A stretch of DNA of 64,000 bases from Arbacia lixula (lineage: Eukaryota > Echinodermata > Echinoidea > Arbacioida > Arbaciidae): positions 4,451,833 to 4,515,832 of the forward strand of contig OZ022586.1 of NCBI GenBank assembly GCA_963669155.1, written 5' to 3'. The notes under the pieces are model-generated. The model worked only from the letters and a program-made list of their open reading frames with translations, did not search any database and had not been told where the DNA came from. How positions within the stretch are numbered: position 1 is the first letter of the stretch; each line of letters starts with the position of its first letter. A program made the position numbers and the translations under genes. This document shows, piece by piece, positions 43,851 through 54,100 of the stretch.

Positions 43851-46800
43851 AAATAAATAAAAAATAAAAAATAAAAAATAAAAAAAATAAAAAATAAATA
43901 AAAAATAATTAAAAATTTAAAAAAATAATTAGAAATCAAATTTGATTAAGAAATACAAAATTGACATTGAAATTTGACATTATTTATCATACTAAAACAA
44001 AATACAATTGTCTGGTTGGCATCTCTAAACAAAAATCTTTGTTATATCGCAAGGTACCTGTTGCATAAAACATATCATTGATGGTTACTTTGCTTCCAAT
44101 GACAACTTCTATGGAAACCTTGAATTTGATTGGCTGTCGAGCAATGTTACCATGGTAGTTACCACTGACGACAGAGTTACCATAAAGGGTAAGTTTTATG
44201 CGACGGAGCCCTGCGCATACCTGATCTGATTTTGACAGCCTGGGGAGTTAGCTTCCTCTCAATGTTTTCCAGTAAGACTTTGTGAGTCGTCTCGTCAAGC
44301 TCACACTCGTTCAACAGCTCAGGTTCGCTAAAACCATCGAAGCCAAGTAGAAGAAAAGAAGAAAAACAACTATCACTAGGAGGGGACGCTGTAGCAGGGG
44401 AAAAAATACACGGGGGCTCGGGGCAATTTCACCCCCGAAATGCTTTAAAGAGCTCTGGGCCCTGTTGCATATATATTTTTATCAATTATTGTAACTTACC
44501 ATCAATGGTAACTTCCATGGCAACAGGTGCAATACTGAGAGCTCAATGGTTGTTGCCGTGGTAGTTACCATTGATGGTAAGCTACAATAATTGAGAACCT
44601 ATATGCAAAAGGGCCCTGGAAAATGTTAAAAGAGCCCCTAAATTTCCCATAGACACAATAGAATTTTAGCCAAATCTGCCAAGGTGCTCAAAAAGAAGCC
44701 CCTGAAAGTTTTGATTTTTTTTCCCCTGCGCCGTAGTTAGTCAGTAACACTATCACAGAGAAGAACAGAATAACTACTATTATTAGAAACAGGCACGCTA
44801 GTTAGAAGATATCCAAATTCTGTGTATGACAGGCCCTAGTAGGTACTAGCATCATCAGAAACTAGAAAACACAGCAAAGGCAAAGATTAATTTTCTCTTT
44901 GTCGGGACGACACAAACAGTCATAGCATCACGGAATATTTATTTCACTGGTTGGTAAAATATGCATCTTAAAGGCTGGGAAAATGCTAATATTCTGATCC
45001 TCGCAATTATGAGCTGTCGGCCAATCAAAGCTTTGTATCTGGGGTTGCCATGTAATGTCATCAGCTTTATTCTCACTTTCACCAAGTGTTCAGTTAGATT
45101 TCAGGCTTCGTGAACCCTGATTCATTTAGGATGTCAAAATCTGCCATGGAAACTGCAGTAACAAAAGGACTGCGTCTTAATTGCACTCTGCAAGCAATTT
45201 GAAGTACCTGTATAATCACAGCCTGTTATCTATCGGACAGCAGAATAGGCAGGAGTGGCACTGTTAAAGGGAATATACTGTACTGGGAAGACAAACAGCC
45301 TTCAAAAGGTGATCGTGAGCAATAATCTTGCCAATGGTCTTAAATTCATGTATTGTCCATTTTAGAAGCTTGCTGAAAGTCATTTGCCCTAAAAGTATCC
45401 ACATTTGGAGTAATTAGTAATTAAATCCCAAATCTTCAAATTGTTCGGGCCGAACATTTCAAGGATTTGTGATTTAATCACTAATTACTCCAAATGTGGA
45501 TCATGTGAGGGAGAATAACTCTCAGCAAGTTTCTAAAATGGACACTACATGAAGTTAAGACCATCGGCAAGTAGATTGCTCACGATCACCTTTTGAAGGC
45601 ATTTTTGTATTTCCAGTACAGTATATTCCCTTTAAATATCTAAAATATCTGAGGGGAGAAAAGCCAGCCCACAAATCTGTGGGCCCAATCAAGAACAGGT
45701 GAACTAAATGAAGTCACGAGCCTTACTTGACACATGTCCTGAATGCCTCGTACGCCCCATAGCCGACCGAGTTGTACTTCTTATCAAAGTGCCAGGCCGT
45801 CTTGGAGTAGAGATCTTCCAGTTGAGAGTTGCTAGTATAACCCAGGATCTCGCCCACGTGCCTCAAGATGCTGTTCACCTAGGAGAACACACAACGTATT
45901 AAAGTGATTTGTTAAAGGGATAGTTCACCCTGAAATTATTCTTTTTTCAATAATAGCACACACATTAAAGAAACAAATTAGTGAAAGTTGATGAAAATCG
46001 TCAAAGGATAGGGAACCTATGATCTTTTCAAGTTTTGATTTTGTGATGTCACATGTGTTCTTCTTCTGATATGGTATTGATATATAAAAAAAGCAATTCA
46101 TGTAATTATACTGTGCACAATATATGGGAGAGCACCTCGCAAGTGACGTTACAAAAACTGAAATTTCAAAATCTAATAACTTTCTTTTCCTGGAACGATT
46201 TTTGTCAAACTTTCACTAATATGTTAATTTCATGTTCCTGTTAATTTTCAGGGTGAATTATCCCTCTAAGTCTTTTTCTACCATACACAGGGATGGGTGA
46301 GCATCAGTGTTAGAATAAAGCCTCAATGGTGCATATAGGGTTAAATCAAAGTCAAACCCTGAGAAAAAGTAGAATTGTGTTGAATTTTACCTCGGGGTAT
46401 ACATAACAGACTAGATTAAGTCTTCCTCTGCTATACAAAGCCCTGCTCTACGGAATGTGTATGTATGCCAAATGCCTAAATGGCACTTTTAATCTTCTCT
46501 GCCCAGGACAAAATACTGCAATATATAATTTGTGTCTATTAATTGTGTAAAACTGCATCAATAGCGCATAAGCGGATAAAGGGTGAAAGGAAAATCAAGG
46601 CTAGTCTCTACAAGATATCACAGAGACTCGGTTTCCAGCAGGAAGCTAACATCTTCGGGGCAATAAGATATCCACTTACAGCATAGTCGCTTCTGGGGGT
46701 AACATTTTCAATGGCACCTTAGCCATTTTTCTCTTTCCATTCCTCTGTCAGGCAAGTGAAAAAATGATAATTTTCAGATGACTAGAATACATTTGAAATT

Positions 46801-48181
46801 TTGATGAATAGGGGAAATTACTCTTTCAAATATTTCACAAATACGTAACATCTATTAGAGTAGACAAAAGCACTACAAAATGAACAGGAATTCTTACTGA
46901 TTTGGCTTTTGCGAATTTCTCCTCGCATTTCTTGATTTCTTCTGCTGACACTCTCCTCTTCGACAAATCAATGTAGCCTGGATGGTAAGAAACAAACGAG
47001 TCAAAGTCGTTATGGTTACGTTTAAGACAAAAAAAAAAATGATTTCCTTACATCCCACATGTCTTTTCTTTTGCTCTACTGTAACCAGTTCTTTACTGGC
47101 TTATCTCCACTCAGATAATGAGTAGCATGACACATGCTCAATCTGCTGTATGGACAATAAACAGGTAATCATTAAACTTCAAATCCTTGTAGGGCACAAT
47201 TTAGCCACACCCCATTGGTAACTGCAGTACCGTGGCAAATGTTAGTCTCCTAACTGGACCAGGGTTTCATGAAGCCAAATATCTACACATGAGCAACAGG
47301 TTAAATCAAAGAAAAAAGAATATATTACTCTTCCAATGGACATCATACATGTAGGGTTACCTTAAATGTCCAGAATATGTAATCAACTGGATTTTGAACA
47401 TGGAAAAGGTTTTGAGTGTGAAATATACTTTTTTGTGTGTCAGGTGTATGCCTGAAAGAACTAATTGAGGCATCATCATGGGCAGTAAAACATGTATGAT
47501 TCCACAAAAAAGATTCTACTCTGGAGAATAATCTAGGCTGCGTAAGATTTTGCTTTCCCAAACATGTCTCAAAACCTGGTTTTTATGAGCTGTGTTTCAG
47601 GAGGAGCCTTAAAATATCTTTTGTTTTGGCTAGAAATACTGTTAGTGTTTTACAGAGAGTGCTTTCGCTCATCTCATTCTGAGCAGTTTGTAATTTTGTG
47701 TGTCATCTGCTCAACACTCTGTGACATCAAATAAACACTGTTTCAAAGTATGGTTGCGTTTATAACACTTCAGAAACACAGTTTCTGCAGAATTATGGAG
47801 TTGAAATGCACTATTGTGTATGTTCCAAAGCATGCTTTGAATTTCTCGGAACGTTTATAAGTTTTTATTTTGAGGAAACACAGTTTTTTACATCGTGTTT
47901 CTGGCCTTAAATTTTTTTTTTAAACCCATCCCATGATAGATACCTTTGTCCTTGTCCACTCTGATGACCACAACGCATTCGTCTCGGTCAACTCGAATCA
48001 ACTTATTGATGGAGCGGATACGTCTTCTGGACAGTTCGCTCAGCAGAATCATGCCCTCGATCTTGTCGTACTCCAAGAGGTGAACGTACGCCCCCATCTC
48101 CGCAATGGAACGGACCTTCACCATGACAACATCCTCCACCTCCGGGAAGTGTTGCTCGTAGAAACGGCAGGAGATCGGCAT
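39464..48181 (-). CDS. EIF2S1: Eukaryotic translation initiation factor 2 subunit alpha
   Basis: This is the alpha subunit of eIF2, which delivers initiator Met-tRNA to the 40S ribosome. Phosphorylation of its serine by stress kinases blocks eIF2B and shuts down general translation. Seven coding exons (39,464-39,589; 41,266-41,409; 42,347-42,444; 44,221-44,327; 45,727-45,878; 46,898-46,977; 47,944-48,181) splice in frame to 314 residues, one fewer than human. The N-terminal S1/OB domain begins [20 protein letters not shown] and contains the regulatory serine at residue 51 ([13 protein letters not shown]) and the kinase-docking [10 protein letters not shown]. The helical domain and C-terminal alpha-beta domain ([30 protein letters not shown]) follow, with an acidic tail. 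All seven acceptors and donors are GT-AG. Introns carry several MITEs. RAE1 lies head to head upstream. Confidence 0.97.
40735..41224. mobile_element. TTAAAGGGATAG MITE, full copy B, in an EIF2S1 intron
   Basis: The ends TTTAAAGGGATAGTTCACCC and GGTGAACTATCCCTTTAA are inverted. The arms include CTTCACTAATATGTTTCTTT against its complement, and TGACGTCA in the right arm near 41,083. It ends about 40 bases from the splice donor of the INLIAPP exon. Confidence 0.9.
41266..41409 (-). CDS. EIF2S1: EIF2S1 sixth coding exon
   Basis: 144 bases, phase 0 at both ends, encode [20 protein letters not shown] through GGVFKVMMA. The 5' edge of this exon with its acceptor has been duplicated into the preceding intron (see 41,345-41,700). 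Confidence 0.96.
41345..41700 (-). repeat. Tandem duplication of an EIF2S1 exon edge
   Basis: The plus-strand words CTCCACCCTCTCCAGC, then AGCAGGTTGAT and TGCAACAAA-GTCAAAGG, appear at 41,351 and again at about 41,509 (period ~158), with a third decayed unit near 41,694. The first ~60 bases of the exon plus its acceptor are therefore repeated upstream in transcript order. In the extra copy the acceptor CTGCAG-ATCAACCTG reads CTGCAT-ATCAACCTG, so the AG is lost. Confidence 0.85.
41586..41605 (+). promoter_or_regulatory. Three AGGTCA half-sites, DR1 spacing
   Basis: AGGTCA occurs at 41,586, 41,593 and 41,600, each separated by one A, which is the spacing bound by RXR/HNF4-type nuclear receptors. 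It lies in an intron inside a tandem repeat, so function is speculative. Confidence 0.3.
41808..42100. repeat. Tandem duplication, ~165 bp unit
   Basis: GGTATTACCCAAGGATC-TTTGTACCAA and ATGATCACAATTGATGCAGA recur at 41,848-41,910 and 42,010-42,070. Each copy contains a TGACCTTTGACCCC-like or TTTTGACCCC word. Confidence 0.85.
42347..42444 (-). CDS. EIF2S1: EIF2S1 fifth coding exon
   Basis: 98 bases complete Asp and encode [20 protein letters not shown] through EEMPIK, the start of the C-terminal domain; GTATGT donor. Confidence 0.95.
42629..42889 (-). CDS. Unrecognised GC-rich open frame inside an EIF2S1 intron
   Basis: An ATG at 42,889 opens 86 codons ([20 protein letters not shown] ... CQLPPVTPR) ending in a stop. 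Composition is more coding-like than the AT-rich intron around it. No family is recognised, no duplication elsewhere in the window is seen, and no splice context was found. It may be a retrocopy fragment or chance. Confidence 0.2.
   Translation of the reverse strand: MNERGDVYISPTQVCDGINLQVIDMLLEFRPQSYSPRSFVLEQLGFRPNCEQRNLRLFTKMLKVYRQLPHGEPHRLYCQLPPVTPR
43812..43930. repeat. Poly-C, poly-A and (AAAAT)n tract
   Basis: A C-run of about 20 bases is followed by A13 and AAAATA/AAATAA repeats; low complexity in an EIF2S1 intron. Confidence 0.9.
44049..44212. mobile_element. GGGCCC-family MITE next to an EIF2S1 donor
   Basis: The ends CCTGTTGCATAAAACATATC and GTTTTATGCGACGGAGCCC are inverted, with the internal word TTACCATGGTAGTTACCA. 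It stops about 9 bases from the donor of the EPELLN exon. Confidence 0.75.
44221..44327 (-). CDS. EIF2S1: EIF2S1 fourth coding exon
   Basis: 107 bases encode [20 protein letters not shown] then [15 protein letters not shown], with split codons at both ends. A GGGCCC-family MITE ends about 9 bases beyond its splice donor. Confidence 0.95.
44390..44745. mobile_element. Host repeat interrupted by a GGGCCC MITE
   Basis: The outer parts (44,390-44,456 and 44,617-44,745) match the uninterrupted 37.3-37.5 kb fragment in inverted order: GAGCACCTTGG, TCTATGGG, ACATTTTCCAG, TTTCGGGGG. Confidence 0.65.
44457..44616. mobile_element. GGGCCC-family MITE, nested copy
   Basis: 160 bp with ends GGGCCCTGTTGCATATA and TATATGCAAAAGGGCCC. 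The inner arms CTTACCATCAATGGTAACTT and GTTACCATTGATGGTAAG pair. Confidence 0.85.
45264..45635. mobile_element. TTAAAGGGAATATACTG MITE, full copy
   Basis: The ends TTAAAGGGAATATACTGTAC and GTACAGTATATTCCCTTTAA are inverted almost throughout, meeting at TGTTCGGGCCGAACA. The flanking DNA matches an uninterrupted repeat copy at about 3,750-3,800, which serves as an empty site. Confidence 0.9.
45727..45878 (-). CDS. EIF2S1: EIF2S1 third coding exon
   Basis: 152 bases encode [20 protein letters not shown] through [12 protein letters not shown], part of the helical domain, ending in phase 2 before GTAAGG. Confidence 0.95.
45912..46269. mobile_element. TTAAAGGGATAG MITE, copy C, in an EIF2S1 intron
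   Basis: It starts TTAAAGGGATAGTTCACCC and ends GGGTGAATTATCCCTCTAA. It is shorter than copies A, B and D because the centre is deleted. It lies about 33 bases upstream (transcript sense) of the VNSILRH exon. Confidence 0.85.
46898..46977 (-). CDS. EIF2S1: EIF2S1 second coding exon
   Basis: 80 bases complete the split glycine and encode [20 protein letters not shown] then FAKAKS, ending in phase 0 before GTAAGA. Confidence 0.95.
47944..48181 (-). CDS. EIF2S1: EIF2S1 first coding exon (S1 domain, Ser51)
   Basis: The ATG at 48,181 opens 79 codons plus one base. It holds the S1 fold and the [14 protein letters not shown] loop with the phosphorylated serine. It ends GACAAAG before a non-optimal GTATCT donor (phase 1). 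An upstream acceptor for a 5' UTR intron lies within about 60 bases of the ATG (the CAG ending about 12 bases upstream, or the CCCCCAAG near 48,242). Confidence 0.96.
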
Positions 48182-48369
48182 TGTGGGATTGCTGTGCTCA
48201 GGACAGGGATATTGTAGGGATGCTCGAGTGTTGCAAGATCACTTGGGGGAAGAAGTGGAAACATATTCTGATTTAGTAATTAGTGCGCCACTGCACTGCC
48301 CACCCACTTTATGGAAACATGAACAAATTTGGGCGCGAATGCACTTTGGTATCCCACTAGTTTTATGAA

Positions 48370-48448
48370 TTTTAACCCTAAACGTAACCCTGACCCTTAC
48401 CCTAAACCTAATTCTAAACCTAACCTTGACCTTCACCCTAACCCTAGA
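48370..48448. repeat. Degenerate interstitial telomere-like repeat
   Basis: About 13 variants of CCCTAA/ACCCTGA (AACCCTAAACGTAACCCTGA and similar), all in one orientation, in the 5' UTR intron of EIF2S1. Confidence 0.6.
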
Positions 48449-48775
48449 CAAAATGTTCGCTGTTTGAATCGTCCAAAAAAGTGATTTCTAGGTCTCTTTC
48501 TGCCGACGACAATCAGTGTTGCAGCGTTCGCATAGTGTGCATTATGATTTAATGGCTTAGTACCCAAATCCGCACGTTGTAAAAACCTAATAATTATAAA
48601 AACAAAACCAAATTACATCAAATTTCTGCCTGGTGGTACCCAAGGCTTTCACATCGACAAGTTGTGTACAACAGATAGCGGAGCGTGGTCGCTAGCGGTC
48701 GTGTACATTTTTGCTTATTACCTGACGTCATCCAGCCACTGCCGAGAGCCAATTTATGAATGAAAATATAGTAAG

Positions 48776-49092
48776 CATGCGCAGTGCAAGTTTTCCATGT
48801 CCCCACACAGTATTCCACCAAAACAAGTGTGAAATTCTCTATCACCTTGTACCAAAATCGACCTAGAATTTCACTTTCCTATATTTTATATGAATTTTGA
48901 AAGGTATTCTCGGAGGATCTATTTTCTCACCGATACCGCACAGGTAAGCGAATTTCGATTGCTTCTTGCTTTTCCGTCAAAATCGTACGAATTAGCGTCA
49001 CCCCCGCATCGTGTTTGTTGGAATTTGTAGAGTCTATCGCAACGTGCACAAAGTCAATTGGCTTCCGGGTTTCCGAAGCGTCACGCAATATG
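48776..49092 (-). mobile_element. Compound foldback element, copy 4 (partial body)
   Basis: GGTATTCTCGGAGGATCTAT, then CTCACCGATACCGCACAGGT and TCCGGGTTTCCGAAGCGTCA, match the body of copies 2 and 3. The foldback module and outer ends are missing. Confidence 0.75.
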
Positions 49093-49736
49093 CATGAAAT
49101 TGCAGAGTTTTGATAATTTTTGATCGATACCGGAGCAATCCGATCACGAACCAAGACCATTTCCTGCGTACACAATGTGACCGGATATCGCTATCAATAC
49201 TTCCACACGCAGTCCGAAGGCAACCACATGGTCATGACGTGATCTGCGCGACTGCCCAATCAGCGGTCTCCGAATCGCTGTGCGCAGACGATCTATCCGT
49301 TGTACACAGTCTATGGACAATAGTTCGTTGTGGCTTTTTTTGCCTTAAGTAATAAGTTTCAAGGGCTGATTTTTAATACTAGCTAGTTTGCCACGTTTGC
49401 TCTGCCTCACTCAGTCCGAGTCTGACCAGTGACACAAGTGTCAGTGGACTGTCACTGCTTGCTTAATATGTGTCTCTGTCGAGTATCAGCCTCACTGATT
49501 ACCTATACTGTAACTAATAAGCATAAAATATGCTTACACGCATATGCAACACGCATATATGCAACACAGAATACAAGGGGTGGGACTGTAATTTCCTCCA
49601 GGCTATATCATGCTAACGTTACTCGCCTGCCTGTGACTGTGTGGGGCTCCATACGCGAAGTACAAATAGACATTATGCCTCCAAAGAATACATCTAAATT
49701 GGACATACCATCAAAAAGTAGTTGGTAAATACTTAC

Positions 49737-49860
49737 CTCTTGTGTCCAATTAGGATATTTTCACTGAAAGTGGGAAATTTTAGGCCAAGAACAGATTTGT
49801 TCGAGGTAACTTTCACACGTGTGTGGGCGAACACAAATCCTGATGCAACGAGTCAGTAAA
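49737..49860 (-). other. EIF2S1: Putative non-coding first exon of EIF2S1
   Basis: Read on the minus strand, AATTGGACACAAGAG is followed by a strong GTAAGTATT donor at 49,736. This is the expected 5' UTR exon upstream of the coding ATG exon; its 5' end (drawn at 49,860) is a guess. Confidence 0.5.
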
Positions 49861-49990
49861 TTATCGATGTCGTAAATCAACATAGCGCCATCTCGCGTTC
49901 CGCGCGCGATATTTTACGTATGCCGTACGTATTTACGGTATTACTGTACATGTGCAAAATAACAGACTGATCTCTGGCATTGCACTGACT
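49861..49990. promoter_or_regulatory. Likely divergent EIF2S1/RAE1 promoter
   Basis: It lies between oppositely directed first exons and is CpG-enriched (GCGTTCCGCGCGCGAT, TACGTATGCCGTACG). AGCGCCATCTCGCG near 49,886 resembles a YY1 site on the minus strand, common in housekeeping promoters. No TATA box is clear. Exact start sites are unknown. Confidence 0.5.
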
Positions 49991-50040
49991 GTTTCGTCTG
50001 CGGACTGGGTTGGATCAGGATCTACATTTGTTTAAATTTG
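49991..50040 (+). other. RAE1: Putative non-coding first exon of RAE1
   Basis: CATTTGTTTAAATTTG is followed by a consensus GTAAGTAG donor at 50,041; the acceptor is TTTTAG at 50,920 or TTTCAG at 50,934, just upstream of the ATG exon. The 5' end is not determined. Confidence 0.5.
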
Positions 50041-50642
50041 GTAAGTAGACAAAACATACATTATTATTCACAATCTCATTTAGCCTGTGAGAGAAACTAG
50101 GCCCAAGCCAGGTCAGGTTTAAAGTAACTTGAGGCTAGGGCAACCGTAGGGGAAAAAGAAAGTTTTTTTGTGTGTGTTATTTTCGTTCACAATCACACTC
50201 TCCAACAATGGCAATCCACTCGCAGTCGCAACGAAACTTGCACTCGCCCAAATAAATCGCATCCTCCAGACAGAGTGTGTGCTCTTGTGTTGCCTGTTGT
50301 TGGTCATTGAAAACTCAAAATTAATTCACTTGAAGTCGACTAATTTTTAAGTTACAATTAATGTACCTCACAATGCAATGTATGCTCACTGCCATGCATT
50401 TTTATCATTGCTGCTTGAATACGCTACTCGTAAAATGAATATTTTGATTAAAGAATGCCCCAAATGAGATGGTTATTCCTGTGCAAGCCTATCCCAGACT
50501 TGAGCCAGAATTTCATGTAAAGCTAAAATTCTATCGCTTGCTCATCAAAAATTAGGGGCTGATTTGCCCGAGACAACATCTTAATGTGTGCCTGTGAATC
50601 GGTGTGATCTATTCTAGGGCTGGCGCAGTCTTTGACTTGACG

Positions 50643-50725
50643 GGCATATACTGATACTGGGAAGATTGCACACGATCACCTTTTTGAAGGCTCGTTGTCT
50701 TCCCAGTATCAGTATATCCCTTTAA
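50643..50725. mobile_element. Short foldback of the ATATACTG type
   Basis: ATATACTGATACTGGGAAGA and TCTTCCCAGTATCAGTATAT are perfectly inverted. CACGATCACCTTTTTGAAGG in the centre matches the 45,264 MITE, of which it is a collapsed relative. Confidence 0.8.
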
Positions 50726-50969
50726 GTCAGTTTTCAGAATATACCAACTGACTTCAACAGTGTTGCCTTGGACAAAAGCTTCTTTCAAAACCCTCCTCCT
50801 TCATGGACATGAATTCCTACACTAAGTATGATCATGGTCTTTGTAATAATTATGTAGTCAAAACTTACATGTTGTCCTCTTAGACCATGTTCATAGTGCT
50901 GGCTTTACTTCTCTTTTTAGATCGCCTCTTTCAGCTCACAAGAGGGAAGGCCCCCGTGCTTTGACAGTC

Positions 50970-51158
50970 ATGTTTGGGTCGTCCACCGCTTTTGGCACGT
51001 CAGGAACCAGTGTGTTTGGGCAGAGTAGCTCAGGGACCCACAACCCCATGAAGGACATCGAGGTGACGTCCCCGCCGGACGATAGCATCAGCTCACTCCG
51101 CTTCAGCCCCGCGTCCATCCCCAACACCTTCCTCATCGCAGGGTCATGGGACAACAAT
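50970..51158 (+). CDS. RAE1: RAE1 exon 2 (first coding)
   Basis: 63 codons: [20 protein letters not shown], then [13 protein letters not shown] and the first WD blade to GSWDNN; phase 0 before GTAAGC. Confidence 0.96.
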
Positions 51159-54100
51159 GTAAGCAGGGAACTCAAAGTCTAGGGCCCTGATGCTTAAAAT
51201 TTACCATTGATGGTAACTTTACTCCCAATGGCAACTTCTATGGACACCTTGAATTTGATTGTATGTCAAGGTATGTTACCATGGTAGTTATTGATGGCAG
51301 AGTTACCATTTAATGGTAAATTTTATGCAAAGGTGTCGTGGTGTAGTGGTTGTGAACTGTGACTGAAGATCTCAAGGTCTCAGGTTCTGTCCTACCCATG
51401 GCATTTGTGTCCTTCAGCAAGATACTTTATCCACATTATGTGAATGATCTTGATCCAGTGCCGATATTGTGCAGCGGGGAAGGAATACTCCCCAGGAAGT
51501 GGAGATAGTGAACATATGTGTACGTGATATGTTCTTGTATCCCGTGACCAGAGCTTTAATTGTAACATCCCACTTGCTTCAGTCCCGGACTGCAAAATGG
51601 GAGAGATCCTCTACAGCCTACACCATATAAAAAAATAATGATTAACCTCCAGCCCCCCCCCCCCCCCCCCCCCCAAGAAAAAAAAAAAAAAAAAATGAAG
51701 GCTAGGGCCATGTTGCATAAAACTTAGCATTGATATTAACTTTGTTACCAGGTATGTTACCATTGATGCTTTATGCAATGGGGCCCTGATCTGCATCTAT
51801 AGGGTTTCAGTCATTATTATTGTTCACAACTTGTGATTACCATTACCCCAGGAGCATGGTGCTTAAATAGGTTTTCAGTTATTGTAACATACCATCAATG
51901 GTAACTTCCATGGCAACAACCAATGAGCTCTCACTCTTTACCTGTTGCCATAATTGAAGACCTATAATCAACGTGTTCCATGCCTTAGCCCATGGAGGTC
52001 TTACCTTGGAATGACGCTTAGAACTGTCTTTCTGATCTCCTCAGGTTCGGTGCTGGGAGATCAACAGCGCTGGCCAGACGATCCCCAAGGCTCAGCAAAC
52101 ACACACCGGCCCAGTCATGGACGTCGACTGGCATGATGTAAGTACTGTACAACCTGTTATTTCCACAAACTTAGCGAATCGCTGTTGGGTCGCAAATTTA
52201 ACAACAGAATGCTGTGCTATACAAACTGTAGACTTGGAAAAGCGAGTGTTCAGTCTTCTTCTTCTCTAGTGGTAGTGTTTCCATATTTCTACGGGTAATT
52301 TATTCCATAATGACACCAGGGAGATGCTGTAAGAAATGACCTTACTGTAAGTGTGACTTTGATTTATGTGGATATGTATGCAGCACAAATGTGTTTTGTG
52401 TACTTTGTGGGGTACGACCATGAGTTTGAGACTTAAGATTCAACAATTCAGTTACATAACAAGGAGCTTGACCATTCAGAGCTTCATAAACTAGTTGTCA
52501 TTGTTACCATAATGATACAGGCCTTTTAGCATACATGTAGTCCAATGAACCTGATGTTTTTGTGTTGTTTTTTTTCACATTTGTCTTTATTTTCACTGTT
52601 GCTTTACCAAGGTTTGATTTAGAAATGTCTCTTGTAGATAATGCTTTAACCAAGGTGGTCAACAGAAAATCTCTAACGCATGGCTCCAAAGGGCAGAACG
52701 TCTCAAAGGAAGCAGGTGGTACAGTAAATTAATGCTTGGCTCACAATCACTTCTTGACCTGAAAACGTGTGGCGCAAACACCAGGCGTTTTCTACACTCA
52801 TCTAGGAAGCACCCTGGCTTCGACACTGCTACCTATGTTTATATGTCACCAACTCTCTTCACGCTTAATATCAAGAGGATTGATGATTAAATTGCGACGA
52901 TTCTTCTCTCTCTCCTCCAGGACGGGACCAAAGTGTTCACAGCGTCGTGCGACAACACAGCGAAGATGTGGGACCTCAACAGTAACCAAGCCATTCAGAT
53001 TGCGCAGGTACATCTTACATCAGGGTTCCCAACCCATCAGGGAAAATTATTTTTCTTTTTTCCAGTCAGGGAAAAGTAAGGAAATTTGATAAAATGCCTC
53101 AAATCATGGAGAAGTCAGGGAATTTTAATTGGCCTAAAAATGGAAAGTAGTCAGTCAGACGCAATTATATATTTCCCTGGTATATTTTACACATGCCTGT
53201 GTAATAGTACTAATAAGTTTTACATTGCAGTGTTTTATACTGCAAATAGTTCACTGCAACAACATAGAAGACATGTGAAAATGGAAATGAGTTGAAATGA
53301 TTATCATGGAATTTTAAGACTTTATCAGGGAAAAATCAGGAAAATTTGTTTCATACAGTAAAATGTACTGAATAAAAACATTTTTTTTTTATCCTGTGTT
53401 TTTTCCTGGCAGCACGAAGGCCCCATAAAGTGTGTGCGCTGGGTCAAGGCGCCCAACTACTCCTGCGTTATGACTGGCAGCTGGGACAAGACCATCAAGG
53501 TATGAAGCTTTAGGGTGGACTCTCTTACAAAGTCATGAAACTTGGCGAGATCAGCAGTATACCCTTATGATAAGTAGCATTGCAAACATTGCAGGAAAGG
53601 TGAAAGGGATAGTTTATCCTGAAATTACTGTAAGTTGGTTTTGATGAAAGCAGATAAATGAAAGATACATATTAATGAAGGATTCATGAAAATCCATCTA
53701 AGGATAAGAAAGTTATGATCTTTTAAAGTGTGTGTGCATGTCTGTGAAAGAAGTCTTCACATCACAGTAGACTTTGCATTCACTGGCGGCATGTTTTAGT
53801 CTAAAAGCAATGCAAAATATCCAGTGGGAACACAGTGGCAATACTTACACTGGCAAGCAACCTGTTATGATCTATATTCACCCTTTGTTCATCAAAAGTG
53901 TGCACACGCACTTTACAGTGCCTGAGTAGGCCCAAATAATTTTGTTCTAGTTCTTTGAGCGCAAGTCTAAAAAGTATGGAGTATATGGGTTAAAGGGGAA
54001 GTTCACCCTGAAATTATTTTGGTTTCAATAAAAAGAGACAAATGAAAGAAACATATGAGTGAAGGTTTGACGAAAATCGGTCAAAGGAAAAGAAAGTTAT

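Noticed and set aside
48183..48368. Open frame opposite the EIF2S1 start exon
   Set aside because: Shadow of the minus-strand gene and its 5' intron.
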